Assembly (NCBI RefSeq): GCF_001625565.1
Contig: NZ_AUXS01000032.1
Span: 186,001 to 250,000 of the forward strand
Direction of reading: 5' to 3'
DNA length: 64,000 bases
DNA from: Pseudoalteromonas luteoviolacea NCIMB 1944
GTDB taxonomy: Bacteria > Pseudomonadota > Gammaproteobacteria > Enterobacterales > Alteromonadaceae
Under the pieces are notes generated by a model, which was given only the letters and a program-made list of their open reading frames with translations, ran no database searches and had not been told where the DNA came from. Shown here in pieces: positions 1 through 9,560 of the stretch. The first letter of the stretch is position 1. The number at the start of each line of letters is the position of its first letter. The position numbers and the translations under genes are program-made.

Positions 1-522
1 TGTTTCATTTGCTTTACTAAGCACTGCTCGAAGCCACAAGCCATCGATCATTGCTGCGCTCAGCTTCGCAGCTCTTCGTGCATCCTCTTTGTCGAGAAGG
101 GCAAAGAAAGAATAAGATAAGTTACTGTAAAGTCTCTTAGAATTGATCCTTTGTAGCCGATGCAACTGTTCATCATGCATCGACTGCGCCCAAAAACTCA
201 GCCAAGTTTTTGTCGCACTTGTTTGCTGCTGTACGACAGAAAAATTCGCCTCAACGATGAACATCAGTCGCGCTTTTGCATCGCAATTTGAATGTGCTTT
301 AGATATCAAACTGGTTTTTAAGCTAGTAAGTAAATATCGAACAGTGGCCTCGATTAGGCCCTGCTTACCACCAAAATAGTGACTAATTATCCCAGAAGAT
401 AACCCTGCTCGTTTACTAATACTGTTAATCGTAGTCGCGTGTAAACCAAGCTCCGCAACTGACTCTAACGTCGCCTCAATTAGTTGTTGACGACGTATCG
501 GTTCCATTCCAACTTTAGGCAT
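1..522 (-). CDS. betI: Choline-responsive TetR-family repressor BetI (C-terminus outside window)
   Basis: I read this frame directly on the minus strand from the ATG at 520-522; it stays open for 174 codons to the window edge. The N-terminus (MPKVGMEPIRRQQLIEATLE) and the TetR helix-turn-helix at about residues 30-50 (TTINSISKRAGLSSGIISHYF) are those of BetI, the repressor of glycine-betaine synthesis from choline. BetI proteins are about 195 residues, so roughly 20 are missing. A perfect palindrome just upstream fits autoregulation. By known gene order, betB and betA would probably follow to the left, outside the window. The family call is secure; the BetI subfamily call rests on the N-terminus and the operator. 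Confidence 0.85.
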   Translation of the reverse strand, partial: MPKVGMEPIRRQQLIEATLESVAELGLHATTINSISKRAGLSSGIISHYFGGKQGLIEATVRYLLTSLKTSLISKAHSNCDAKARLMFIVEANFSVVQQQTSATKTWLSFWAQSMHDEQLHRLQRINSKRLYSNLSYSFFALLDKEDARRAAKLSAAMIDGLWLRAVLSKANET

Positions 523-529
523 AATATTT

Positions 530-549
530 TTAATTGAACGTTCAATTAA
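530..549. promoter_or_regulatory. BetI operator palindrome
   Basis: TTAATTGAACGTTCAATTAA is a perfect 20-bp palindrome starting 8 bp upstream of the betI start codon. TetR-family repressors bind such sites, and the ATTGAACGTTCAAT core resembles the known BetI box. The role is inferred from position and sequence. Confidence 0.75.
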
Positions 550-928
550 TATAAATTATATAGAGCTCTAACTATTATAACAATATGAAATTTCTCACAC
601 GGCAAGTTAATGGAATCTTCACAAAGAACAAAAAATCAATAAACATAACCATAAACATCTGTTTTTATTGTTTTTAATTTACATTGAATATTTTCAAATG
701 TGATACTGATTGTTTCACATCTTTATTTTTTGTACCCAAAAACACCAAAAATATCATGCCCTCAAACTATTAGATTTCAATATGAACTTTTAATTTTCTC
801 TGTATAAAAGTCCAGATGCGCATAGCGAAATGACACTGCAACCTAGAGATAAAAAATGTCGAAAAGGGAAATGATGAGAAAAACAAGGAATTGCGAGTTC
901 GCACGAGCTCACTTTGGCTCGTCACATA

Positions 929-976
929 GTCGCATGGTCACAGCTTTACCGAAAAATAAATATGTGACCATGCGAC
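929..976. repeat. Perfect 14-bp inverted repeat downstream of the RND operon
   Basis: GTCGCATGGTCACA (929-942) is matched exactly by TGTGACCATGCGAC (963-976) across a 20-nt A/T-rich loop. It begins 12 bp past the stop of the minus-strand efflux pump gene. It can fold in RNA as the operon's 3-prime end, but no T-run follows on the minus strand, so it is not a canonical intrinsic terminator. A protein-binding site is an alternative. Confidence 0.6.
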
Positions 977-987
977 ACAACATAGAA

Positions 988-3900
988 TTACGCTGTTCTG
1001 TAGCTCAATCGGCTTCCGAATGCTTTTATGCGCTCTACCAGTAAATAGTTCACCGGCACTAAGATAAGGGTAATTAGCGTAGCGAATATGATGCCAAAGC
1101 CCAAAGACACCGCCATTGGAATTAAAAACTGAGCTTGAGTTTGCTGCTCAAACAACAGTGGCATTAAGCCAAAAAAGGTTGTGATACTTGTAAGCATTAC
1201 AGGCCTAAATCTCGCAGCCCCCGCTCTAAGCACAGCGTTCATTAGTTCAGCACCTTTCGTTCTTTGTTTGTTGATGTAGTCAACAAGTACCAAGGAGTCA
1301 TTTACCACAACACCAATTAAGGCCAGCATACCCAGTAAACTCATAATGGTCAGCTCCATTGACATGATCCAATGACCAATCACAGAGCCAATCAAACCAA
1401 AAGGGATCACACTCATTACAATTAACGGCTGAACATAGGATTTAAATGGGATAGCGAGCAGCGTATAAATGATGAAAAAGACAAAAAGCAGCGCCCAGCC
1501 CAGTGAGCCAAATGACTCCCTTTGCTCTTTGGCCTCCCCCTCCAGGGAGTGTGTTACGCCAGGATATTGTGCAACTAGCTGATCTAAAAAGACCTTTAAC
1601 TCCTCCTGTAACACAGTCATATTAGTGTTTTCCTTTTCAATATCAGCGGTAATATTCACGGTTCTATATCTATCTATTCGATAGATACTCGAAGGACTTT
1701 GTCCGGGAGTTAACGTTGCCACATGATTTAACGGAACAGCACCTTGATTTTCGATATTGATCAATAACGTATTAAGCGTTGCTAGATTGCTGCGCTCAGA
1801 TAGTGGCAGCCTCACCATCACACGCACATCATCACGGCCTCGCTGGATCCGTTGCACTTGAGCACCAAAAAATGCACTGCGGATCTGATTTGACACTTCC
1901 GTACGAGTCAAACCAAGTGCCTTCCCTTGCGCTGTGAGTTCAATTTGCAACTCTTCTTTGCCATCACTCAGGCTATCTGTAATATCAAACACAGTTGGGA
2001 AAGTCGCCAAATTCGCTTTGACTTGCTCAGCGGCTTCTTTCAACACAGCCAAGGAAGTACCAGTCAACTGCACATCAATTGGATCACTCGAGCGGCCAAT
2101 TTCAGCCCTAAACGTCAAACTTTCTGCACCCGGGATCGTACCAATCAATACCCGCCACTCTCTCACCAATTGACGAGAGTCAACACGCAATGAACGAGTT
2201 TCAGGCGGTGTTATCTCAAACCGAACTCGGCCTGAATTAGACGCCCCACCGCGTCCACCTGTTGTTGCTAAAATATGCGTGATAACACTTTCCCCGGTGT
2301 CAGGGTCAACATATTTTTCTTTTAAAACCTGAGCTTTATCAGACATTAAATCGATATATTTGGCGGTTACCTCAAATGGCGTACCTGTTGGTAGTGTCAA
2401 GTTAGCGCGCACTGTCTCACTGGGAATACGAGGAAAGAAAATAAACTTAGTCCAACCACTCATGATGAGCGCTAAAATCACCAAAAATACGCCAATAAAT
2501 CCACTTAAGGTGGCCATTTTGTGTGATATTGCCACTTTTAATATTGGTTGATAATACTTGAGGATCCCGCGCTCAAAACCATCTGCAAACCGTTGCTGAA
2601 AAGCACTAAAGCGGCTTGGTTGCTGAGCATTTTTACGTGGTTTTAGGTTTTTTAAATGAGCAGGTAAGACAAATTTTGACTCAACCAAGGACATTAACAA
2701 AACAGGGATCACAACAGCTGGGATCTGCGCAAAAATAGCGCCCCTTGCACCATCGATAAATGCCAACGGTAAAAATGCAGCAACAGTAGTCAAAATACCA
2801 AAAGTTACAGGAGTCGCAACTTCTTGCGTGCCCCTTATCGCCGCCTCTTCTCCCGACTCTGAGCTATTAAGATGTGTATAAATATTCTCTCCTGTGACAA
2901 TTGCATCATCAACCACTATCCCAAGCACGAGAATAAAACCGAACAGACTCATAATATTGAGACTTATGCCAAAAAATGGCATTGCTAAAAATGCCCCCAT
3001 GAAAGACACGGGAATACCAATAAAGACCCAAAACGCAATGGCTGGGCGCAGAAATAGTGTCAACAGTGCCAACACCAATATGCCACCTTGCAGTGCATTA
3101 GAAGTTAAGGTCGAAATACGGTTTTTTACTATGACTGAATCATCATCCCAATAGCTTAACTCATAACCTTTTGGCAAGGTCTCTTGGCGTTGTTCGATAT
3201 ACGCTTTAACTTTATCCGCAACCTCAATAGCACTTTGTTGGCCAATGCGATAGACCTCTATAAACGCAGCTTGCTTACCATTAAATCGCGTGCGCACTGG
3301 TGTTTCTTCAAAGCCATCAATAATATTTGCAATATCAGACAAGTATAAAACGGAACCGTCTGTATTTGTCTTAATTGGAATGCTCGCAAACTCATCTTTA
3401 CGATAAGCCTGCCCTTTTGAGCGAAGTAAAATATCGCCACCAGAGGATTTTAGGTTACCCGCAGAAATATCTGCGCTAGATTGGCCAATTAAATTCGCCA
3501 CCTGCTTTATCGTTAAATTGTATTGCCTCAGTTTGTCTTGGCTAAGTTCAATGGCAATTTCATAATCACGCACACCGTCTAAATCAACTTGCGTCACCCC
3601 TTCAATACGCAACAAGTCATCTCGAACCTGCTCGGCGAACTCTCGCGTTTCCTTTTCAGAATAACTCCCAGCGACCGTGACTGTGATGACATCACGCTTG
3701 CGCTCAGCAAGTGATATTACTGGCTTTTCCGCATCTGCTGGAAAGGTATTTATGGCATCAACCCGACTTTTTACATCCGCCAACATTTCTCTTGGGTCAT
3801 AGCCGTTGTCAACTTCAATATTTACATTGGCGCCGCCTTCTGAAGAGCGGCTAGAAATTTGTTTTATGCCCTCTAAGTCTTGTACAGCCTCTTCAATACG

Positions 3901-4092
3901 AATAGACACTCCCTGCTCTACATCTTCAGGGGTTGCACCGCGCAATGACATGCTGATGCTAATTCTATCTGTTTCAAAAGAAGGGAATACTTCCAGCGGG
4001 ATCTTGGTCGACATAGCAAACAAACCACCAAACAATATTGATAGCATCAATAAGTTTGCTGCGACGGGGTTGCGTGTAAACCAGGCTATCAT
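988..4092 (-). CDS. RND-family multidrug efflux permease (AcrB/HAE1 type)
   Basis: This 1034-residue inner-membrane protein has the usual length and layout of RND pumps: an N-terminal membrane helix (ARNP-like start, then LLMLSILFGG), a large periplasmic portion, and two membrane bundles at about 330-560 and 860-1030. The proton-relay aspartates of TM4 are visible as the DD pair at 395-396 (GIVVDDAIVTGEN), and TM10 carries the conserved GVVVNDSLVLVDYIN. It exports drugs, bile-like compounds or other amphiphiles using the proton gradient. Its start overlaps the stop of the adaptor gene by 4 bp (ATGA), showing translational coupling. The substrate cannot be told from sequence. No dedicated regulator gene is adjacent. 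Confidence 0.93.
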   Translation of the reverse strand: MIAWFTRNPVAANLLMLSILFGGLFAMSTKIPLEVFPSFETDRISISMSLRGATPEDVEQGVSIRIEEAVQDLEGIKQISSRSSEGGANVNIEVDNGYDPREMLADVKSRVDAINTFPADAEKPVISLAERKRDVITVTVAGSYSEKETREFAEQVRDDLLRIEGVTQVDLDGVRDYEIAIELSQDKLRQYNLTIKQVANLIGQSSADISAGNLKSSGGDILLRSKGQAYRKDEFASIPIKTNTDGSVLYLSDIANIIDGFEETPVRTRFNGKQAAFIEVYRIGQQSAIEVADKVKAYIEQRQETLPKGYELSYWDDDSVIVKNRISTLTSNALQGGILVLALLTLFLRPAIAFWVFIGIPVSFMGAFLAMPFFGISLNIMSLFGFILVLGIVVDDAIVTGENIYTHLNSSESGEEAAIRGTQEVATPVTFGILTTVAAFLPLAFIDGARGAIFAQIPAVVIPVLLMSLVESKFVLPAHLKNLKPRKNAQQPSRFSAFQQRFADGFERGILKYYQPILKVAISHKMATLSGFIGVFLVILALIMSGWTKFIFFPRIPSETVRANLTLPTGTPFEVTAKYIDLMSDKAQVLKEKYVDPDTGESVITHILATTGGRGGASNSGRVRFEITPPETRSLRVDSRQLVREWRVLIGTIPGAESLTFRAEIGRSSDPIDVQLTGTSLAVLKEAAEQVKANLATFPTVFDITDSLSDGKEELQIELTAQGKALGLTRTEVSNQIRSAFFGAQVQRIQRGRDDVRVMVRLPLSERSNLATLNTLLINIENQGAVPLNHVATLTPGQSPSSIYRIDRYRTVNITADIEKENTNMTVLQEELKVFLDQLVAQYPGVTHSLEGEAKEQRESFGSLGWALLFVFFIIYTLLAIPFKSYVQPLIVMSVIPFGLIGSVIGHWIMSMELTIMSLLGMLALIGVVVNDSLVLVDYINKQRTKGAELMNAVLRAGAARFRPVMLTSITTFFGLMPLLFEQQTQAQFLIPMAVSLGFGIIFATLITLILVPVNYLLVERIKAFGSRLSYRTA

Positions 4093-5405
4093 ATCCCAGT
4101 CTCCCGAGCTTGGCGCTCTCGCTCTGCAAGCAGTTGCTTAATGCTTACGCCGCGCTCCGCTGCTATTTTTTTCAATCTACGCTTTTGTTTGTCTGTAAGT
4201 TGCTGCCACTTTGGGGATTCAAAAGCCGACCCTTGCTCACCTTGATCATTGCGCAGTGCAACAGGTGTACCCGAACTTACTTGCCCCAAAGACGTCGTTA
4301 CTAAACGCATTCCCTCACTAATTCCGGAGCGCACAATCGCAAACTCATCGTTTTGCCACGCCAACGAAATATCTCTACGCATAAGTAAGTTCTGCTCATC
4401 TAGTACATACACGTAGCTGCCTTGATAAATGGCGCTGCTTGGTATGGTAATGGCATTTTCTAGGGTTTTTCCTTCAATTTTTGCATTAACGTATTGGCCA
4501 ATCTTAATCGCAAAGTCACCTTGTTGATTAACAGAAAATGGATCGTCTATTTGTGCGACCACGTACAACTGCTGTGACAACTCACTAATTGCGCCTTCTG
4601 TACGGACGATTTTACCTTGCCATTGCTGGGCTTTGACCAAATCCGAATACAAAGTAACAGACAGGCTGTTTATGTGGTCGTCACTGTCTCTGTAATGCTC
4701 AGGCAAACGCATAAATGCCAAGTCTCGATTGTTTATGGGTAGCCTTATTTCTACATAATCCGTCGCATAGATTTCAGCTAGTTGGCTATTACTAGAAACA
4801 ACCTGTCCTAAATCAACCTTCTTATTTAAAATGCGACCCGCGAATGGGGCTAGGATACGTGTGCGTTCTAACGCTAACTCGGCCTTAGTCAATTTGGCTT
4901 GAGCGGACAATACATTTGCTTTTTGCGCTTCTAACTGCGGCTTTCTGAGCACAAGCTCACCGGCCTGCCCACCATCACCTAAGCGTTGCCAGTCAATTTG
5001 TGCTTGCTTCCCCCTTGCTTGCTCTTCTAATAAACTTTGTTTAGCGCCGAGTAATGCGGCTTTGGCAACCTGAACTTCTGCTTGATAATCTCTATCATCA
5101 ATTTGTAATAACAGTTCCCCTTTTTCAAAAAAACCACCATCTCTGAAGCTATTGCTAATAAAGCTGATTTCACCTGAAACCTGTGCAACCAATACACTTT
5201 GTGTACGCGGCTTAACAATCCCATAACTATCAAGTGCCATAGCAAACGGTTTTGCTTGTATCACTTCAAAATCCACCACCATTTGCGCCTGCGCTTTACT
5301 CTTACCTCTTTTTGCTTGAGGCGGATTAGAAGTAATAAATACAACCAGTAGAACAGACATTGTCAGTATCGCTACAGGTAAGATTATTCGTTTAGCCAAT
5401 GTCAT
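4089..5405 (-). CDS. Efflux RND transporter periplasmic adaptor subunit (HlyD/AcrA type)
   Basis: This is a 438-residue membrane-fusion protein. One N-terminal hydrophobic segment (about residues 6-26) anchors it to the inner membrane. The lipoyl half-motifs flank a coiled-coil hairpin (about 110-190: VAKAALLGAKQSLLEEQA... to ...AKLTKAELALERTRILAPFAG), followed by beta-barrel and membrane-proximal domains. There is no lipobox, so it is anchored by the helix. The C-terminal 45 residues are unusually basic (KQKRRLKKIAAERG) and helical, an extension beyond the usual adaptor end. It bridges the pump (overlap 4 bp) and the outer-membrane lipoprotein (overlap 14 bp). Confidence 0.92.
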   Translation of the reverse strand: MTLAKRIILPVAILTMSVLLVVFITSNPPQAKRGKSKAQAQMVVDFEVIQAKPFAMALDSYGIVKPRTQSVLVAQVSGEISFISNSFRDGGFFEKGELLLQIDDRDYQAEVQVAKAALLGAKQSLLEEQARGKQAQIDWQRLGDGGQAGELVLRKPQLEAQKANVLSAQAKLTKAELALERTRILAPFAGRILNKKVDLGQVVSSNSQLAEIYATDYVEIRLPINNRDLAFMRLPEHYRDSDDHINSLSVTLYSDLVKAQQWQGKIVRTEGAISELSQQLYVVAQIDDPFSVNQQGDFAIKIGQYVNAKIEGKTLENAITIPSSAIYQGSYVYVLDEQNLLMRRDISLAWQNDEFAIVRSGISEGMRLVTTSLGQVSSGTPVALRNDQGEQGSAFESPKWQQLTDKQKRRLKKIAAERGVSIKQLLAERERQARETGI

Positions 5406-6789
5406 TGTTTACATCCTTAGGCTCTGTTTGCTGAAAATCACCACCCAATGCAAGGTGCAGTTCAACTCGATTTTTAATTAACTCGTTTTTGATAGAAATG
5501 AGGCTGCTCTTTGCATCAAATGCACGTTTTTGCGCATCTAATACCGTGGTGTAACTCACCAAGCCTTTTTGATATTGTTCAAATGAAAGTTGCTCAGCTA
5601 ACTGAGCGTTTTTTTCTGCGATTAAGGTTTCTTGATAGCGCTTTTTCAGCGCAACTTCCGCGCTGATACCATTTTCAACATCACTAAACGCTTCTTGCAG
5701 GTTGTTCAAGTATTGAAGCTCCAGCGACTTAAGCTGGGCTCTGGCGATTTCTTCCCTCGCAGCCAGTTTGCCCGCATTAAATAGCGGCGCAGAAATACTC
5801 GATAACAGTGACCAACCAGCCGCAGAAAAAGACAATACATCGTCAAGTTGCTCGCCACTGGGTCCATAACCGGCGCTCAATTTTAGACTTGGGAAACGCT
5901 GTTTGTGAGCAAAAGCTAGCGCAGCATCTTGTGCTAATAGCTGATACCAGCTAGCCAATAGCGCGGGCTTGCGGCTAACCAATGTAGATGGTACGCCCGT
6001 TGAAAGCGTTGAATCTAACAGCGGCAGTGGCGCGTTAACAGCTAACATTCCACTTGGATACTCTCCTACCAAACGCTCCAACTTTCGAACCCGAGTCTCT
6101 ACCACTGATTTCTGTTGCGCTAATTTTGCTTGCTCATTGTTGAGCTCTGTGCGAGCGAGATAAACATCGAGTGCACTGTTAAGACCTTGCCTATACCCAG
6201 ACTCAATGATGTCCAAGTTTTGCTCAACCACAGCCAAACGATCATTTAACAATTGCTGTTGAGTTTGCCCTTCTATGACAGCAAACCAGCTAATTACGAC
6301 ATCTGCGACCAAATTATGTGTTTGCTGCTCATAATTTGCCAAACTCGCCATCACTGTAAGATTGGCTTGCCGTTCTTCTTCACTCAGTTTGCCCCAAAGA
6401 TCAAGCTCATAGCCAACTTTAAGATCAAGTGCATGTTCAGTTGAAAAGGTGTTAGACGACGATTTACGCCTCACGCTATCAAGTGATATATCGAGTGTTG
6501 GCCACAGCGCACTGCCACTGACAACCAACTGCTGCTTCGCAACGTCTATGTCTATGGCCTGCTGCAACAAAACCAAGTTACTGCTCAATGCAGTTGTTAC
6601 CAATTGATGTACTTGAGGTTCGGTAATTTGCTCCAGCCAACTTGGTTTTACAGGGCCGCTTGTATGTTGATACTTCCACGACGCGGGTATTTTTAATTTT
6701 GAACGATACTCTTCGTCAATTTGATGCGTCGATTGGCAACCGAGTAGTAAGCTCGACAATGCTATCGCCAACGAGGTTTTTAGCCACAT
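5392..6789 (-). CDS. Outer-membrane efflux lipoprotein (NodT/OprM family, TolC-like)
   Basis: This 465-residue protein opens with a lipoprotein signal peptide ending LLGC (Cys18 is the acylated residue). It then has two TolC-type repeats rich in long amphipathic helices; an example is the EIARAQLKSLELQYLNNLQ region. It forms the outer-membrane duct for the pump encoded downstream. A ribosome-binding site AGGAAT precedes the ATG. It is the first gene of the three-gene operon, so the promoter should lie in the 6790-7168 gap, divergent from the protease gene. Confidence 0.92.
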   Translation of the reverse strand: MWLKTSLAIALSSLLLGCQSTHQIDEEYRSKLKIPASWKYQHTSGPVKPSWLEQITEPQVHQLVTTALSSNLVLLQQAIDIDVAKQQLVVSGSALWPTLDISLDSVRRKSSSNTFSTEHALDLKVGYELDLWGKLSEEERQANLTVMASLANYEQQTHNLVADVVISWFAVIEGQTQQQLLNDRLAVVEQNLDIIESGYRQGLNSALDVYLARTELNNEQAKLAQQKSVVETRVRKLERLVGEYPSGMLAVNAPLPLLDSTLSTGVPSTLVSRKPALLASWYQLLAQDAALAFAHKQRFPSLKLSAGYGPSGEQLDDVLSFSAAGWSLLSSISAPLFNAGKLAAREEIARAQLKSLELQYLNNLQEAFSDVENGISAEVALKKRYQETLIAEKNAQLAEQLSFEQYQKGLVSYTTVLDAQKRAFDAKSSLISIKNELIKNRVELHLALGGDFQQTEPKDVNNDIG

Positions 6790-7168
6790 TATTACAATTC
6801 CTATAGGCTCAACTCTACTATTCTATTTTAGTGTACTGTGTGAAATTGCACGTCCTCAATGAACTTTACATAGACTTACATTACACTAACTCCATGAGCG
6901 TAAAAGCACAGCATTCATACCATTGTGAGCCTCTTATAGATCAGTTTTAATCGTTTTTAGATGGCAACAGTATGCTGTTCAGGAATTCAAGCTTAGGTGT
7001 GGAAACTTTTATCGGAGAAAATAAAAATCAACTTATAAAGTATTTTAATTATTAAATATAACCTCTTGGAATATAGATAATCGAAATAATTTTTTCATTC
7101 GAACTGTTATTTCTTGATCAATCTGCTTGTTTATTAACGTGAACGATTCAACAGATTGGAAATATATA
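6790..7168. other. Divergent intergenic region, efflux operon / protease
   Basis: This gap must hold promoters for both divergent units. It is AT-rich, especially 7021-7100. I see no clear operator palindrome. A longer protease frame could begin with a TTG at 7127, but the signal peptide starts at 7169. Confidence 0.5.
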
Positions 7169-9010
7169 ATGAATAATAAATTAAATATTGTTACCGCCGG
7201 TTTACTATTAGCACTTGGGCAAGCAAGCGCACAAACATTTGATAATAGTGTGCAAGAATATGACCCGACAAAACATGTCTGGGAATACACTTATAAACTG
7301 GCTGATGGCGACCCTCTTGTTGTTCATCAATGGCACCTTCAAAACACGGGCCAATCTGCTGGTGCAATTACTCCTGGAGTGGCAGGTATTGATTTGAACT
7401 TAGACTTTACACATCGCCGTGGTATTTTGGGTCAAGGGATCAATATTGCTGTTATTGATGATGGCCTTGCTACCTACCACCCAGACCTTGCGCCAAACGT
7501 GGTACAAGGCAACACGCCTAATCCTAACCCTTACATCTATCAGTACGAATCAAGAGGCCGTCTGAGTATTGACGACCACGGTACAAAAGTTGCTGGGATC
7601 GCGGCAGCTGCTGCATACAACGGCCAAGGTGGCCGAGGAGTAGCACCGAATGCCACGCTGACAGGTGTAAACTACATAGGTAAAGAACGCAATATTAACA
7701 GCCGCACGCTTGCCATCCGCTCTGTTATGGATATGGATGGTGCTGTTCAACCTATGAATAAACTCACAGATGCGCGCGTTATCAACCAAAGTATCGGTTA
7801 TTCATTTTCTGACGCTAGCATCTATGGTGATTACCGTGCATTCTTTGATGATATTGACGCTGTAACTAAAAGAGCAGTAACGGAGAGTCACGGTGGTCGT
7901 GGTGCAATGGCTGTTAAATCAGCAGGTAATAGCCACTACATTGGTGGTCGTTGGCTAGACAGAGACAATGGTCTTTTGACACTAATTTACCCTAATGGCT
8001 ATGCACTGCCAGCATATGACGCGTCAATTGCAGATCCGACAAATGCCAATTTCTGGAACTTAACGGTTTCTGCACTGAATGCAAAAGGTAATTTAGCGGC
8101 TTATTCTACAGGTGGTTCAGCGGTGTTACTTACAGCGCCAGCTGGTGAATGGGGACGCTATAGCCCTGCGACAGTGACCACAGCTCTACCTAAGTGGTGC
8201 ACAGATGCGACAGAAACACAATGTGAAGAGCCAATGTACGCATTTAACATGAATGGTACTTCAGCTGCAGCACCTGCTCTATCTGGCGCGGTTGCACTTA
8301 TCATGTCGGCAAACCACCAGCTATCTTGGCGTGATGTAAGACACCTAATGATCACTACTGCAACAAAAGTAGATGCTGATGCACAACCTCGCATGATTGG
8401 TGATTACGAAGCTATCCCAAGCTGGCAAGTGAATGGTGCAGGTCACGCGTTCCATTATGACTATGGTTTTGGTTTGGTTAATGTAGATGCGGCAGTTGAA
8501 AAAGCACTACAAACAGGTCCTATCCTAGGTGACCTACAAATCAAGTCATATGACGTGCCGGTAAAAGCAGACGCGTTTATTTACGATGGTGATTTCACTG
8601 GTACTGAATCAGTTCACACACAAACTGATGACCTAACAGTTGAAGCCGTTCGCGTACACTTAAGCTTAGATCATGAGCGTCTTGGGGACTTATCTGTTGA
8701 GCTTATTTCACCTAGTAACACGCGCAGTGTCATCTTAACCGCTGGTACGGACATCGAAGGCAATAAGTTCAATGACAATGTGATCCTTTCGAACCATTTC
8801 TATGGTGAGTCAGCAAAAGGTGATTGGAAACTACGTATCATCGATACAAATGCAAAAGACTCATGGTCTGAAAGAGTATACGACCTAGGTACAGGTAAGT
8901 TTGTTGAAGGTTCAAAAACGGTTATTCCACAACGTGGCGATAAAGTACAACCTAACAATACTAAACCAGGTCAGTTAACTGGCTGGAGCATTACGTTCTA
9001 CGGTCATTAA
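7169..9010 (+). CDS. Secreted S8 serine protease with C-terminal P domain (kexin/proprotein-convertase-like)
   Basis: The ATG at 7169 is preferred because it begins a clean signal peptide (MNNKLNIVTAGLLLALGQASA); an upstream TTG would bury it. The 613-residue protein carries the subtilisin triad: Asp97 (VIDDG), His137 (DDHGT) and Ser365 (NGTSAAAP), with oxyanion Asn254 (SAGN). Residues about 475-610 form a P (proprotein convertase) domain, ending LTGWSITFYGH. Only about 25 residues separate the signal peptide from the catalytic-domain lead-in (HQWHLQNTGQ), so there is no classical inhibitor prodomain. It is monocistronic, with a strong terminator right after the stop. It is probably an extracellular or periplasmic endoprotease; its substrates are unknown. 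Confidence 0.92.
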   Translation: MNNKLNIVTAGLLLALGQASAQTFDNSVQEYDPTKHVWEYTYKLADGDPLVVHQWHLQNTGQSAGAITPGVAGIDLNLDFTHRRGILGQGINIAVIDDGLATYHPDLAPNVVQGNTPNPNPYIYQYESRGRLSIDDHGTKVAGIAAAAAYNGQGGRGVAPNATLTGVNYIGKERNINSRTLAIRSVMDMDGAVQPMNKLTDARVINQSIGYSFSDASIYGDYRAFFDDIDAVTKRAVTESHGGRGAMAVKSAGNSHYIGGRWLDRDNGLLTLIYPNGYALPAYDASIADPTNANFWNLTVSALNAKGNLAAYSTGGSAVLLTAPAGEWGRYSPATVTTALPKWCTDATETQCEEPMYAFNMNGTSAAAPALSGAVALIMSANHQLSWRDVRHLMITTATKVDADAQPRMIGDYEAIPSWQVNGAGHAFHYDYGFGLVNVDAAVEKALQTGPILGDLQIKSYDVPVKADAFIYDGDFTGTESVHTQTDDLTVEAVRVHLSLDHERLGDLSVELISPSNTRSVILTAGTDIEGNKFNDNVILSNHFYGESAKGDWKLRIIDTNAKDSWSERVYDLGTGKFVEGSKTVIPQRGDKVQPNNTKPGQLTGWSITFYGH

Positions 9011-9017
9011 TAAATGA

Positions 9018-9055
9018 TTATAAGAGAGCTATACCTATAGCTCTCTTATAATTTT
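9018..9055 (+). terminator. Intrinsic terminator after the S8 protease
   Basis: The arms TTATAAGAGAGCTATA (9018-9033) and TATAGCTCTCTTATAA (9036-9051) are perfectly complementary over 16 bp and are followed by TTTT. The hairpin starts 8 bp past the stop codon. Confidence 0.85.
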
Positions 9056-9519
9056 AAATTGCGTTCACCATTAGATAAACACTGGTAATATTTATAGGTT
9101 TCACGTAATTAAAAAATGCATATCCACATCGAATTTAATTAATTTAACCTCTCTCGTAGTAGGAATAGTATTCCGGCCCACAACCTGATTTTCAACGCTC
9201 CAACAAAGTAATTACAACTGAATTAAATACATTTCATAGTGTGAAAATCCATCTGTATTTTCTTTCCCTTCCTTAATATCACTTGCCAACCAAATTGGCT
9301 TAAATGTTAATAAAAACCATATAACCCCATAGTTTATATAGAAAGAACCGAACTCCACAGACAAGATTTTTATTACTAATTCTATTGAAACCCTTGTGGT
9401 TTTCAATCAAAAATGGAGACAGAGATAATACTTCAACTTAAATCATTTTATATTTAATGATGGAACTAAATAATGCGACTAGGATATGGATGATGAGAAA
9501 AAAAGTAACAAAAGACATT
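9056..9519. other. Intergenic region without recognised genes
   Basis: This AT-rich stretch lies between the protease and fadJ, which converge on it. A 64-codon minus-strand frame (9212-9406) has no family resemblance and I leave it out. A 13-bp palindrome GGAATAGTATTCC lies at 9162-9174. I can assign no function. Confidence 0.5.
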
Positions 9520-9552
9520 TTAGGAAGTACCAATGTAGGTGGTACTTCCTAA
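9520..9552. terminator. Stem-loop at the fadIJ 3-prime end
   Basis: TTAGGAAGTACC (9520-9531) pairs with GGTACTTCCTAA (9541-9552) around a 9-nt loop, 8 bp past the fadJ stop. Both sides have only short T-runs, the better one on the plus strand (TTTTC). It probably ends the fadIJ transcript. Confidence 0.65.
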
Positions 9553-9560
9553 TTTTCTAT

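Larger units (their letters stand above)
523..987. other. Intergenic region between betI and the efflux operon
   Basis: It holds the BetI operator, a 10-bp palindrome TAGAGCTCTA at 561-570, a small stem (ACGAGC 903-908 with GCTCGT 917-922) and a strong 14-bp inverted repeat at 929-976. A 62-codon frame at 856-1044 crosses that repeat and overlaps the pump gene; I do not regard it as a gene. Nothing else is recognisable. Confidence 0.6.

Noticed and set aside
856..1044. 62-codon frame across the 929-976 inverted repeat
   Set aside because: It overlaps the RND pump gene and codes through a perfect inverted repeat; no homology pattern.
9490..9552. 20-codon plus-strand frame ending in the fadIJ hairpin
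   Set aside because: Too short, no clear ribosome-binding site, and its second half is the terminator arm; probably chance.
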